A stretch of DNA of 64,000 nt from Nocardia crassostreae. Its GTDB lineage: Bacteria; Actinomycetota; Actinomycetes; Mycobacteriales; Mycobacteriaceae. Positions 1 through 8,275 of this stretch are shown here, in pieces (position 1 is the first letter of the stretch; each line of letters opens with the position of its first letter). The position numbers and the translations under genes were made by a program. Location of the stretch: assembly GCF_001613405.1 (NCBI RefSeq), contig NZ_BDCH01000044.1, positions 44,486 through 108,485 of the forward strand, read 5' to 3'. The notes beneath the pieces are model-generated. The model searched no databases, had not been told where the DNA came from, and saw only the letters and a program-made list of their open reading frames with translations.

Positions 1-375
1 ACCTGGTCCACCGACCGCATAGCCCTCGTCGGCGACGCCGCCTACTGCGCCTCCCCCGCCTCCGGCGCAGGCGCCGAACTCTCCCTCCTCGGCGCCTACC
101 ACCTGGCAGGCGCCCTCGCCGCCGCGAACGGCAACCACAACACCGCCTACCCCCACTACGAACAAGCCCTCCGCCCCCTCGTAACCACGAAACAAAAAAT
201 AGGCCCGAACCTCCGCCTAATGGTCCCGAAGTCCCGCCTCGGAATAACCCTCCGCAACACCATGACCCGCCTCCCCCTCCTCGTACCCCTAGCAGGCATG
301 GAACGCATCATGTCCCCCAAATCCACCCCACCCCTCCCCCACTACCCACACCCAACCCCCACCCGCTGCCCCTGA
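1..375 (+). CDS. FAD-dependent monooxygenase, C-terminal end (partial)
   Basis: The reading frame is open from the first base and stops at 373-375, so only the last 124 residues are present. They contain the GD motif region of aromatic-ring flavoprotein monooxygenases (DRIALVGDAAYCASP at residues 6-20), in which the Asp contacts the FAD ribityl chain, followed by a helix rich in Gly/Ala/Leu (SLLGAYHLAGALA). This places the fragment in the PHBH/UbiH-like FAD_binding_3 superfamily. The substrate cannot be told because the N-terminal FAD domain and substrate domain lie outside the window. A hairpin follows eight bases after the stop. Confidence 0.8.
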   Translation, partial: TWSTDRIALVGDAAYCASPASGAGAELSLLGAYHLAGALAAANGNHNTAYPHYEQALRPLVTTKQKIGPNLRLMVPKSRLGITLRNTMTRLPLLVPLAGMERIMSPKSTPPLPHYPHPTPTRCP

Positions 376-382
376 CCCGAGC

Positions 383-429
383 ATGTAATGGTGCAGGCGA
401 ATCACGAGAAGCCCCCTGCACCACTACAT
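383..429 (+). terminator. Stem-loop after the monooxygenase gene
   Basis: Arms 383-397 and 415-429 (ATGTAATGGTGCAGG against CCTGCACCACTACAT) pair over 15 bases with one mismatch and a 17-base loop. The position directly after the stop codon suggests an intrinsic terminator of the U-poor type common in actinobacteria. Confidence 0.55.
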
Positions 430-570
430 TGGCCCGCTTGGAGTTGGTTAGACTGTGCTGCAACGGCCCCCACCACTCCGGCCCCTCGTGGGTCATAACT
501 GGCCGCAGGCTGCAATGATCCGCGCGGCGTCGTGCGGATCATTGGAACCTGCGGAATCAGATGGGGGCGT

Positions 571-958
571 TCAGGCTTCATCACCATCCCAGGGGTAGTC
601 CCAGCTGTTCGGCGGGGTGTCGACTACGCCCGAGGCGAGCAGATCCTGGGATGTGAAGGTCTTTTCGACTTGCTCGGCTATCAGGATGCGGAGCAGGTTT
701 TCCAGGATGTCGAGGTGGGCTGCGCGGGATTCCGCGTGCAGGTCGGTGATTCGCTGTGTCGCGGTGTGGACTTCGGCACCGGGGTGGCCGGATTCGTCCA
801 GGGTCTTGATCAACAGACCGGCTTCGAGGTAGCTCGCGTATGGATGGCTCAGGGCCAGGCAGGACCGGACGGTATTGCGGATGCCTGCGCGAGCAGGTAC
901 GCCTCGGCGAGGTCGCGGGTACCGTAGGTGCGTTGGCCGGGCCGGTTCTCGGTGGTCA
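571..958 (-). pseudogene. Hypothetical protein gene, apparently frameshifted
   Basis: The downstream frame (571 to about 900) is open and protein-like: acidic, helical, ending DTPPNSWDYPWDGDEA. Its only local start would be a TTG at 813. Upstream sense-like sequence in this frame continues to about 900, whereas a good GTG start at 958 (MTTENRPGQRTYGTRDLAEAY) lies one base out of phase. Joining the two needs a single-base change near 885-890 in a GCGCG run, giving a protein of about 128 residues. I do not recognise the family. It could instead be a short 80-residue protein starting at 813. It ends 43 bases downstream of the SMP-30-like gene, on the same strand. Confidence 0.4.
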
Positions 959-1000
959 CGCCGCGACAGTAGACAGGGTCGGGGGCGTAGAGCGAGCCGA

Positions 1001-1996
1001 TTATGGGATGTGGGTGATGGCTATGGCGGATTCGACGAGGCTGCCTAGGTAGAGGGTGCCGTGGTGTTCGGCTACGGAGGTGACGAGAGCGTAGTCGGTG
1101 CCTTCGCGTTGGAGGTCGTGGACGGGGGTGCCGGTGAAGTCGAAGGCCATGGCCCAGGCGGTGCGGGCGGGTTTGGGGCGGAGGGGTTCGGGCATGGCCC
1201 AGGTCAGCTGGCGGAGGATGCCGGGGAGGGGGAGCAGGGTGTCCAGCAAGGGGTTTCGGGGGGTGACCAGGGAGACCCAGATCAGGTTGTCGGTGCCGAG
1301 GTACACGTTGTCGGGGCAGCCAGGGAGGTTTTCGATCAGGGGGTCGTGGGTGCCTGCGTTCGGGCCGGTCAGCCAGTAGCGGGTGAGGCGGTAGGCGGCG
1401 GTTTCGGCTACCACGAGGCAGGAGCCGTCGGGGGCCAGGACCACGCCATTCGCGAAATCCAGGTTGTCGACGAGGGTTTCGATGGCGCCGTCGGGGTGGC
1501 GGCGGAAGAGGCGGCCGGTGCCGGAGTGTTCGAGGATGTCGCCCATCCACTGTTTCAAGGGCCAGCGGCGGGTGGATTCGGAGAAGTAGATGGTGCCGTC
1601 GGCCGCGGCGACGACATTGCTGGGGAAGGTGAGGGGTTGGCCGTCGACTTCGGTGGCGAGCACCTCGATCGTGCCGCCGGGTTTGTCCAGGCGGAGCAGG
1701 CCGCATTCGGCATCGCAGATCAGGAGCGAGCCATCGGGTTCGGCGTGCAGGCCTAGGGGGCGGCCGCCGGTGTGGGCGATCTGTTCCACCGTGCCGATGC
1801 CGGGGTCGACGGCCAGGATGGCGCCGTTCTCGATGCCGGTGAGAACGCGGCCGTCGGCGGCCACCACGACGTCTTCGGGTGCGATGCCGGGCAATTCGAT
1901 GCGGCGTAGGTCGGGCATGGGTGGGATGCTGCGGGTTTCGCGGGCCCGGGGCGTGGCCTTGGGCGGCGTCCAGCGGCGCGGCTGCATCTTCGGCAT
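1001..1996 (-). CDS. SMP-30/gluconolactonase or strictosidine-synthase-like beta-propeller protein
   Basis: A 331-residue protein with repeated beta-propeller blades of the type PDGSLLICDAECGLLRLD. The strictosidine synthase-family signature is present in the middle: FANGVVLAPDGSCLVVAET, then RYWLTGP, then NLPGCPDNV. Family members are metal-dependent lactonases or esterases; the substrate is unknown. The frame stays open far upstream, but the run from 1997 to 2485 is the shadow of a small membrane gene. The start chosen is ATG at 1996 (MPKMQPRRWTPPKA), which begins the conserved N terminus; GTG at 1999 is the alternative. It is the second gene of a leftward pair, 14 bases behind the broken membrane gene. 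Confidence 0.85.
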   Translation of the reverse strand: MPKMQPRRWTPPKATPRARETRSIPPMPDLRRIELPGIAPEDVVVAADGRVLTGIENGAILAVDPGIGTVEQIAHTGGRPLGLHAEPDGSLLICDAECGLLRLDKPGGTIEVLATEVDGQPLTFPSNVVAAADGTIYFSESTRRWPLKQWMGDILEHSGTGRLFRRHPDGAIETLVDNLDFANGVVLAPDGSCLVVAETAAYRLTRYWLTGPNAGTHDPLIENLPGCPDNVYLGTDNLIWVSLVTPRNPLLDTLLPLPGILRQLTWAMPEPLRPKPARTAWAMAFDFTGTPVHDLQREGTDYALVTSVAEHHGTLYLGSLVESAIAITHIP

Positions 1997-2010
1997 GACC
2001 CACGGTAACG

Positions 2011-2352
2011 CTAGGCGGGGACCGGCTTTTCGGTGTTTCGCAGGAGAAGTACGGCCGTCGCCAGGTAGATGGCGACTATGACCAGGTTGAGGATGCCCTG
2101 CGGGGTCTCGCCGTGATCGAAGCGATCGATGGCGGCCACGGTGATGACGCCCGCGCCGAAGAGAAAACCCGAGGTCAAGGCCGAGAGGGCGAAACGCGCG
2201 GGCAGGGCGGCGGCGATCAGGAGGAACAGGGAAAAGGCGGCGTCCGGCAGGGCGAAGATATTGTCGGCGCGATAGTCGGGATTGAGGGCCAGGGCGGCGA
2301 GCAGTCACAGGCTGACGGGGACGGCGACGATTCGGGCGAGCTGGATCGGCAT
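2011..2352 (-). pseudogene. Small four-helix membrane protein with an in-frame TGA at codon 16
   Basis: From ATG 2352 the frame reads MPIQLARIVAVPVSL, then TGA (2307-2305), then continues without interruption as LLAALALNPDYRADN to a TAG at 2013-2011. The full product would be about 113 residues with three or four hydrophobic segments (for example FSLFLLIAAALPARF and LNLVIVAIYLATAVLLL), typical of a small integral membrane protein. The TGA is one G-to-A change from TGG (Trp), which fits the hydrophobic context. As read, the gene gives only a 15-residue peptide. Function unknown; it sits directly upstream of the SMP-30-like gene and may have been cotranscribed with it. Confidence 0.6.
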
Positions 2353-2494
2353 ATCGACTCCAAGGCGAAAACCATTGTCTGGGAACAGAATTTCCGAGCT
2401 CCGGAATCGCGGCAACTCGGACACCCGACCGAGTGGCGAAGGGCACCGGGCACAGGGACTTTTGCCAGGGGCAAGAGTTCGGCACACTGCGTGA

Positions 2495-3121
2495 ATGGGG
2501 ACAAAGCTCGAAACAGTATTGCTGGACCGCTGGGCGGAGCTGGCCGGGCCGATGGCGCGGGCGGTCGGGGAGGATCTAGTACGCCGCTACAGCGAACCGC
2601 ACCGCCGCTACCACACCGTCGACCACCTGGCCGCCATGCTGGCGGTCATCGACGACCTGGCCGCGGACGCCACCGATATCGACGCGGTCCGCTACGCCGC
2701 CTTCTTCCACGACGCCGTCTACGCCGTGGACCGCGCCGACAACGAGGAACGCAGCGCGGAATTGGCGGAGACAGTGCTCCCGGCGCTCGGCGTCACCCCC
2801 GCGACGGTCGCCGAAGTCGCGCGGTTGGTCCGCCTCACCTCGGGGCATCACCCCGACCCCGCCGACCGCAACGGCGGCGTGCTCTGCGACGCCGACCTGG
2901 CCATCCTGGCCGCCGACGAATCCGCCTATGCCACATACACATCCGCGGTACGCGCCGAATACGCCCACGTCCCCGACGACCTGTTCCGCAAGGGCCGCGC
3001 CGCAGTGCTACAGGGTCTGATGCAACAGCAGCACCTGTTCCGCACCCCCATCGCGCGCTCCCGCTACGAGGCCGCCGCCCGCGCCAACCTCACCCGAGAA
3101 CTGGCAACCCTTACCGAATAG
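2495..3121 (+). CDS. HD-domain protein, predicted metal-dependent phosphohydrolase
   Basis: A 208-residue soluble protein. The N-terminal part carries YHTVDHL (residues 39-45) and AAFFHDAVY (residues 68-76), the paired His and HD metal-ligand motifs of the HD superfamily, with a further Asp in LCDADLAILA near residue 131. The size and the spacing of the motifs match the COG4339-type HD proteins of actinobacteria, whose substrates are not established. ATG 2495 is the first good start; a GTG four bases upstream is out of frame. It is transcribed divergently from the membrane/SMP-30 pair and faces the aminotransferase gene. Confidence 0.82.
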   Translation: MGTKLETVLLDRWAELAGPMARAVGEDLVRRYSEPHRRYHTVDHLAAMLAVIDDLAADATDIDAVRYAAFFHDAVYAVDRADNEERSAELAETVLPALGVTPATVAEVARLVRLTSGHHPDPADRNGGVLCDADLAILAADESAYATYTSAVRAEYAHVPDDLFRKGRAAVLQGLMQQQHLFRTPIARSRYEAAARANLTRELATLTE

Positions 3122-3192
3122 CCCGGACGCACTTCCACGGTGCGCTGGTGGCGGGGCGGACGGCTCTCTGCCACCGGCGCGGCGGGGGCCGA

Positions 3193-4578
3193 TTACAGGA
3201 GTTTGGTGGCGCCGGTGAGGACTGTGCGGAGGATTTGTTCGATTTCGGTGAATTGGGTGTGGTCGCAGATGAGTGGGGGTGCGAATTGGATGACGGGTTC
3301 GGCGCGGTCGTCGGTGCGGCAGTGGAGGCCGTTGGCGAAGAGTTCCTTGGAGATGTGGTCGCGGAGGACTCGGGTGGATTCTTCGGGAGTGAAGCGTTCT
3401 CGGGTGGACTTGTCTTTGACCAGTTCGACGGCCCAGAAGTAGCCTGCGCCACGGACTTCGCCGACGATGGGGAGGTCGGCGAGCTTTTCCAGGGTGGCGC
3501 GGAAGAGGTCTTCGTTGGCGCGGACGTGGCCGTAGAGGTCTTCGTTCTCCATGATGTCGAGGTTGGCGAGGGCTACGGCGCAGCCTACGGGGTTGCCGCC
3601 GTAGGTGGAGCCGTGCATGAACGGGACGTCCTGGCGCTGGAAGGGTTCCATCAGTTTGTCGCTGATCAGGACTGCGCCTAGGGGGGCGTAGCCGGAGGTC
3701 AGGCCCTTGGCGGTGGTGATGATGTCGGGCTGGTAGCCGAAACGCTGTGCGCCGAAGGCGTATCCGAGGCGGCCGAAGGCGCAGATGACCTCGTCGGAGA
3801 CCAGCAGGACATTGTGGCGGTCGCAGATTTCGCGCACGCGCTGGAAGTAGCCGGGCGGCGGGACGAAACAGCCGCCGGTGTTCTGCACGGGTTCGAGGAA
3901 GACGGCGGCGACGGTCTCCGGACCTTCGAAGAGGATCGCCTCCTCGATGCGGTCGGCGGCCCACAATCCGTAGGCGTCGTAGTCGTCGGTGTGCTCGGTG
4001 GCCCGGTAGAAGTTGGTGTTGGGCACCCGCTGGGTGCTGGGCACCAGCGGCTCGAAAGGCGCTTTCGCGCTCGGAATTCCGGTGATCGACAGCGCGCCCA
4101 GCGATGTGCCGTGATACGCCATCGACCGGCTGATCACCTTGTGCTTGGTGGGCTCCCCCGCCAGCTTGAAGTACTGGCGCGCGAGTTTCCATGCGGTTTC
4201 CACAGATTCGCCGCCGCTCACGGTGAAGAACACGCGGTTCAGGTCCCCGGGCGCGGACGCCGCCAGCCGGTCGGCGAGTTCGATGGCCGGAGGATGCCCG
4301 TACCCCCACAGCGGGAAATACGACAGCTCCATCATCTGCTTGGCGGCCGCCTGCGCCAGCTCCGCGCGCCCGTGCCCGACCTGCACCGCGAACAGGCCCG
4401 CCAATCCGTCGAGATAGCGCTTACCGCTCGCATCGAACAGGTAGGCCCCTTCACCCCGGACGATGACGGGTGCTTCGGTCTCGTCGCGCCCGTTGTGATT
4501 GGTGAAGTGCATCCACAGGTGGTCGCGCAGGACGCGGGAGGCGTCGGCGACGGGTCTGGATTCGGCGGTGGCAGTCAT
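3193..4578 (-). CDS. PLP-dependent class III aminotransferase (aspartate aminotransferase family)
   Basis: A 461-residue class III (omega) aminotransferase. The PLP-anchoring Asp is in LLVSDEVICAFGR (D262) and the Schiff-base Lys in TTAKGLTSGYAPLG (K291); the substrate-loop GGESVETAWKLAR lies near residues 122-134. Such enzymes move amino groups from diamines, beta-alanine, GABA or Lys-type donors to keto acids; the sequence alone does not fix the donor. M. tuberculosis Rv3329 is a similar protein. The start ATG 4578 is preceded by GAGGAG seven bases away. It lies behind the Lrp/AsnC gene on the same strand, and two palindromes in the gap suggest control by that regulator. Confidence 0.88.
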   Translation of the reverse strand: MTATAESRPVADASRVLRDHLWMHFTNHNGRDETEAPVIVRGEGAYLFDASGKRYLDGLAGLFAVQVGHGRAELAQAAAKQMMELSYFPLWGYGHPPAIELADRLAASAPGDLNRVFFTVSGGESVETAWKLARQYFKLAGEPTKHKVISRSMAYHGTSLGALSITGIPSAKAPFEPLVPSTQRVPNTNFYRATEHTDDYDAYGLWAADRIEEAILFEGPETVAAVFLEPVQNTGGCFVPPPGYFQRVREICDRHNVLLVSDEVICAFGRLGYAFGAQRFGYQPDIITTAKGLTSGYAPLGAVLISDKLMEPFQRQDVPFMHGSTYGGNPVGCAVALANLDIMENEDLYGHVRANEDLFRATLEKLADLPIVGEVRGAGYFWAVELVKDKSTRERFTPEESTRVLRDHISKELFANGLHCRTDDRAEPVIQFAPPLICDHTQFTEIEQILRTVLTGATKLL

Positions 4579-4634
4579 TGCGGGACTCCTCGAAGTAGGA
4601 CTTGCTTCGGTTATCCCACAGTTTCAGCATCTCA

Positions 4635-4681
4635 GCAACCGATTTCGTTGTTTCAAGATTGTGAGCTACGGATTTCGTTGC
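4635..4681. promoter_or_regulatory. Two AldR-type operators upstream of the aminotransferase gene
   Basis: GCAACCGATTTCGTTG (4635-4650) and GCTACGGATTTCGTTGC (4665-4681) are copies of an imperfect palindrome, GCAAC-N7-GTTGC, 30 bases apart (about three helical turns). A third copy stands in front of ald. Evenly spaced repeats are usual for Lrp/AsnC octamers. The sites lie 57-103 bases upstream of the aminotransferase start. Confidence 0.6.
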
Positions 4682-4685
4682 GAAG

Positions 4686-5171
4686 TCAGCGGGTGCCCCA
4701 CTTGTAGGTATGCTTGCGCAATTTCAGGTAGACCATGATCTCCGCATGCCGCACCCCGGCCAGCGCCCGAATGCGCGTGGAGACCAGATCCAGCAGCGCC
4801 TCGTCGTCGGGGCAGACCGCCTCGCACAGCACGTCGTAGCGCCCCGCGCACACCACCACGTAGTTGATCTCGTCGATGGCGGCCAGCGCATCGGCCACCG
4901 GCTGCACCTGCCCGTCCACCGTCACCGCGATCATGGCCTGCCGAAACAACCCCACCTGCAAGGGATCCGTGACCGCCACGATCTGGATGACCCCCGCGTC
5001 GGCGAGCTTCTGCACCCGCTGCCGCACCGCCGCCTCGGACAGCCCGACCGCCTTGCCGATGGTCGCGTAGGCGCGCCGCCCGCCCTCCTGCAACTGGGCG
5101 ATGATCCGCTTGGAGATATCATCGAGCACCGGGGTGCCCTTGCCGGAATTCAGATCGCTCACCCTGGTCAT
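4686..5171 (-). CDS. aldR: Lrp/AsnC-family regulator, AldR-like
   Basis: A 161-residue protein with the Lrp/AsnC plan: an N-terminal winged helix-turn-helix at about residues 17-62 (SKRIIAQLQEGGRRAYATIG, then GLSEAAVRQRVQKLADAGVI) and a C-terminal RAM effector domain at about 75-150. It is divergent from alanine dehydrogenase, the arrangement of M. tuberculosis Rv2779c (AldR) and ald (Rv2780). AldR there regulates ald in response to amino acids. By that context this protein probably controls ald and, from the shared palindromes, the neighbouring aminotransferase. ATG 5171 begins MTRVSDLNSGKG. Confidence 0.85.
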   Translation of the reverse strand: MTRVSDLNSGKGTPVLDDISKRIIAQLQEGGRRAYATIGKAVGLSEAAVRQRVQKLADAGVIQIVAVTDPLQVGLFRQAMIAVTVDGQVQPVADALAAIDEINYVVVCAGRYDVLCEAVCPDDEALLDLVSTRIRALAGVRHAEIMVYLKLRKHTYKWGTR

Positions 5172-5259
5172 CCTTGCGCAAACCCGCGCGCGCCAACAAC
5201 CGGAAGCGCTCGGCGCGGCGAGTCATCAAGATCGTTTTGCGTGGTTTGACACATTTCTT

Positions 5260-5276
5260 GCAACGAAATCGGTTGC
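5260..5276. promoter_or_regulatory. AldR-type operator in the ald promoter region
   Basis: GCAACGAAATCGGTTGC is a 17-base palindrome (GCAAC-N7-GTTGC), the reverse complement of the motif at 4635-4651. It lies 96 bases upstream of the ald start and 89 bases from the regulator start, in the divergent promoter. Confidence 0.62.
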
Positions 5277-5371
5277 GAACATCGCTTGACGGTACTGATT
5301 CAGTCGCCGAGGCTCGAAGGTATCCACACTCATCGCGTCTGCGAATCGCGGTCATCGAAAGGCGAGCAACC

Positions 5372-6484
5372 GTGAAAGTAGGCATCCCGCGCGAGCTCAC
5401 CACCCAGGAGTATCGCGTCGCCGTCACCCCATCCGGCGTGGCCGAGCTGACCCGCCGCGGCCACCGCGTCCTCATCGAGACGGGCGCAGGAATCGGATCC
5501 GCCATCCCGGATACCGAATTCGAAGCCGCCGGGGCCCGCATCCTGCCCACCCCCGCGGAAATCTGGGCCGCCGATCTGATTCTCAAGGTCAAGGAGCCCA
5601 TCGAAGCCGAATACGAGCGCCTGCGCCCGGACCAGACCCTGTTCACCTACCTGCATCTGGCGGCCTCCCGGGCATGCACCGAGGCGCTGCTGGAACGCAA
5701 GGTCACCGCCATCGCCTACGAAACCGTGCAACTGCCCGACGGTTCGCTCCCGCTGCTCTCCCCCATGAGCGAGGTCGCCGGACGCCTGGCCGCGCAGGTC
5801 GGGGCCTATCACCTGATGTCCCCCTTCGGTGGCCGCGGCGTCCTGCCCGGCGGCGTGCCCGGAGTGGGCGCGGCCACGGTCGTGGTCATCGGCGGCGGCG
5901 TCGCTGGCGAAAACGCCGCCGTCATCGCCGCCGGAATGCGCGCGGATGTCCGGATTCTCGATGTGAGCGTGCCGCGCCTGCGCGACCTGGATCGCCGCCA
6001 CGGCGATCGCATGGCAACCGTGGCCTCGACCGCCCACGCCATCGACGAACAGGTCCGGGCCGCGGACCTGGTGATCGGCGCCGTGCTGGTGCCCGGCGCC
6101 CGCGCCCCCTCGCTGGTCTCCAACGCCCTTGTGGCCCAGATGAAACCGGGCTCGGTCCTGGTGGACATCTCCATCGACCAGGGCGGCTGCTTCGCCGACT
6201 CCCACCCCACCACCCACGCGGAACCCACCTACCGCGTGCACGATTCGGTGTTCTACTGCGTCGCGAACATGCCCGGCGCGGTGCCCAGCACCTCCACCCG
6301 GGCACTGTCCAATGTGACGCTGCCGTACGCACTCGCCTTGGCGGACAACGGCGCCCGCGAGGCCATGCACGCGGACCCCGCATTGGCCAAGGGCCTGGCC
6401 ACGATCGAAGGGGAGCTGGTGAGCGCACCGGTGGCCGAGGCCCACGATCTCCCCGCCATCGCCCTGTCCGACGCGCTATCCTGA
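5372..6484 (+). CDS. ald: Alanine dehydrogenase
   Basis: A 370-residue NAD-dependent L-alanine dehydrogenase, which interconverts L-alanine and pyruvate plus ammonium. The N terminus MKVGIPRELTTQEYRVAVTP is the family hallmark. The Rossmann motif is VVVIGGGVAGENAA (about residues 168-181), the substrate-binding Lys lies in ILKVKEPIEAEY, and the end is the usual VAEAHDLP. The length matches the 371-residue M. tuberculosis enzyme. The frame is open farther upstream, but GTG 5372 gives the conserved N terminus and has AAAGG about eight bases before it. Control by the divergent AldR-type regulator is likely. Confidence 0.95.
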   Translation: MKVGIPRELTTQEYRVAVTPSGVAELTRRGHRVLIETGAGIGSAIPDTEFEAAGARILPTPAEIWAADLILKVKEPIEAEYERLRPDQTLFTYLHLAASRACTEALLERKVTAIAYETVQLPDGSLPLLSPMSEVAGRLAAQVGAYHLMSPFGGRGVLPGGVPGVGAATVVVIGGGVAGENAAVIAAGMRADVRILDVSVPRLRDLDRRHGDRMATVASTAHAIDEQVRAADLVIGAVLVPGARAPSLVSNALVAQMKPGSVLVDISIDQGGCFADSHPTTHAEPTYRVHDSVFYCVANMPGAVPSTSTRALSNVTLPYALALADNGAREAMHADPALAKGLATIEGELVSAPVAEAHDLPAIALSDALS

Positions 6485-6650
6485 CGACCTTTCGCCGCTC
6501 GAAAACGCAGCGTGTCGAGGACTTCCTCCGCCCGCGTGCGAACCTCGCACCTCACCCCGCGGCCCGCCTGCGCGGCACACCGCCGGTTCGCCATCGCGCG
6601 CCGAGCGTGACATGTGCGCCCCGCGCGCTGGTATCGAAATCTCGCGCGGC

Positions 6651-8111
6651 TCAGGACTTCTGGGCTTCGTCCTGCGCGTGCTGGGCCTGGGCCAGTTGGG
6701 CAGGGGTGTAGCGCAGGGTCAGGGCGAGTACGCCCATGACCGCGGTGCCGAGTGCGCAGACCAGGAGGACGAGGGTGTAACCGCTGCTGAGGGCGTCGAT
6801 TTGGAGCGGGGTCATATCGGCGACCTTGCCGTTGGTGCCGCCCATGGACAGGGTGCGCGACAGGGCGACCGGGCTGAGCAGGCCCACCGCGAAGGGGGTG
6901 CCCATGTTCATGAACATCTGGCCGACCGCGGACAGGGGGCCGATATGGGCCATGTCCACGCCGACCAGGACGCACAGCGGCAGGATCACGATCGCCATGC
7001 CGACCGCGAAGCCGACCACCGATAGCAGGATCAATAGCGTCGGCAGATACTCCGCGGACGCGTCCAGGGTGGAGCCGAAATACAGCCCGGCCGCCAACAG
7101 CGTCGCGGCCCCGGCCAGTAGCCAGCGCGGCTGCGCGTACTGCACGGCCTTGGACGCCACGCCGGTGCCGACGCCCGCGCCGAGGGTGAACGGGATGCTG
7201 GCCAGACCCGCCATGAGCGGGCTGTAACCGAGCACGTTCTGCAGGAACTGGGCGACGAAGAAGGTCGTCGCGCCCAGCACACCCGAGGCCAGGAAGATCG
7301 CGATGAACGAGATCACCCGATCCCGGCTGTCGAACAGCGACCACGGCAGCAGCGGGTTCTTCACGTACCGCTCGGCGAAGACGAACACGATCAGCAGCAC
7401 CAGTCCGCCGATCAGCGAACCCAGGATGATCGGGCTGTCCCACCCCATCGAGGGCCCCTCGGTCGCACCGAAAACGATTGCGGCACAGGCCGCCGTGCCC
7501 AGGATCGCACCGCGCACATCCAGGCTGATCCGATGATGCTCGGTATCGCGCAGCTGATAGATCGCGCCGATCACGATGAGAATGCCGATCGGCACATTGA
7601 TCCAGAAGATCCAGCGCCAATCCCATTGCGTCAGCGCACCGCCGATCACCAGACCGCCCACCGAGCCGATGCCCACCATGGACCCGAAAATGGCGACCGC
7701 CTGATTGCGCGCCGGACCCGGCGCGAAAGTGCTGGCCACCAAGGCGAATACGGTCGGCGCGGCAATCGCCGCACCGGTGCCCTGCAGCGCGCGGGCCCCG
7801 ATCAGCCACGCCTCGTTCTGCGCCAGCCCGCACAGCGCCGAGGCCAGCGTGAACACCGCGACGCCGAGGATCAGCATGCGGCGGCGGCCGAACGAGTCGC
7901 CGAGCCGCCCGCCCAGCAGCATGAGCCCCGCGAACGGCAGACCATACGCCGTCACGGTCCACGCACTGCCCGCACCGGACAGATTCAAATCGTCCTGCAG
8001 CCGCGGCAGCGCCAAAATCATGACGGTGCCGTCCAGCACCACCATCAACTGCAAACCACTCAGTACAAGGATGGCGAGCCCGAACGCCCGCTTGGTCACC
8101 GGATACTGCAT
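6651..8111 (-). CDS. efpA: MFS drug-efflux transporter, DHA2 family, EfpA-like
   Basis: A 14-helix major facilitator of the QacA/EmrB type, 486 residues from ATG 8111. Motif D1 appears in TM1 (LMVVLDGTVMILALP), motif A in GGRLGDSFGRRRM, and motif C in GSMVGIGSVGGLVIGGAL. The C terminus LRYTPAQLAQAQHAQ and the segment GGTNGKVADM resemble EfpA of M. tuberculosis (Rv2846c), and the gene stands next to cysG as in that genome. EfpA is a membrane exporter linked to drug tolerance; the natural substrate is not settled. A start 25 codons upstream (8186) is possible but adds a non-conserved Gly-rich leader. Confidence 0.82.
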   Translation of the reverse strand: MQYPVTKRAFGLAILVLSGLQLMVVLDGTVMILALPRLQDDLNLSGAGSAWTVTAYGLPFAGLMLLGGRLGDSFGRRRMLILGVAVFTLASALCGLAQNEAWLIGARALQGTGAAIAAPTVFALVASTFAPGPARNQAVAIFGSMVGIGSVGGLVIGGALTQWDWRWIFWINVPIGILIVIGAIYQLRDTEHHRISLDVRGAILGTAACAAIVFGATEGPSMGWDSPIILGSLIGGLVLLIVFVFAERYVKNPLLPWSLFDSRDRVISFIAIFLASGVLGATTFFVAQFLQNVLGYSPLMAGLASIPFTLGAGVGTGVASKAVQYAQPRWLLAGAATLLAAGLYFGSTLDASAEYLPTLLILLSVVGFAVGMAIVILPLCVLVGVDMAHIGPLSAVGQMFMNMGTPFAVGLLSPVALSRTLSMGGTNGKVADMTPLQIDALSSGYTLVLLVCALGTAVMGVLALTLRYTPAQLAQAQHAQDEAQKS

Positions 8112-8212
8112 CGTCGCAGCGGGGTTCTCGAGCACCCCGCCACTGTAGTGGATGCCTCCCCCACGCCCCTCCCCCTCACTCGCCACCCCACGCCGCGACT
8201 GGTCATGCGATC

Positions 8213-8265
8213 ACCGGGAACTGGTGGCGGCGTTCGCCGAGTAGCTCCCGCCACCAGTTCCCGGT
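8213..8265 (-). terminator. Strong hairpin downstream of cysG
   Basis: Two perfect 18-base arms, ACCGGGAACTGGTGGCGG (8213-8230) and its complement (8248-8265), enclose a 17-base loop. It begins ten bases after the cysG stop and precedes the efpA-like start, so it probably ends cysG transcription. Confidence 0.8.
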
Positions 8266-8275
8266 CGACGATGTT

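Noticed and set aside
1997..2485. N-terminal extension of the SMP-30-like protein
   Set aside because: The extension is basic, Pro/Arg-rich and overlaps the small membrane gene; MPKMQPRRW at 1996 is the natural start.
2113..3681. 522-codon plus-strand frame covering the HD gene and the aminotransferase end
   Set aside because: Repetitive Arg/Gly/Pro composition and full overlap with two well-supported genes in other frames.
5174..5371. 66-residue N-terminal extension of alanine dehydrogenase
   Set aside because: It is basic and non-conserved, runs through the divergent operator region, and GTG 5372 gives the canonical MKVGIPRE start.
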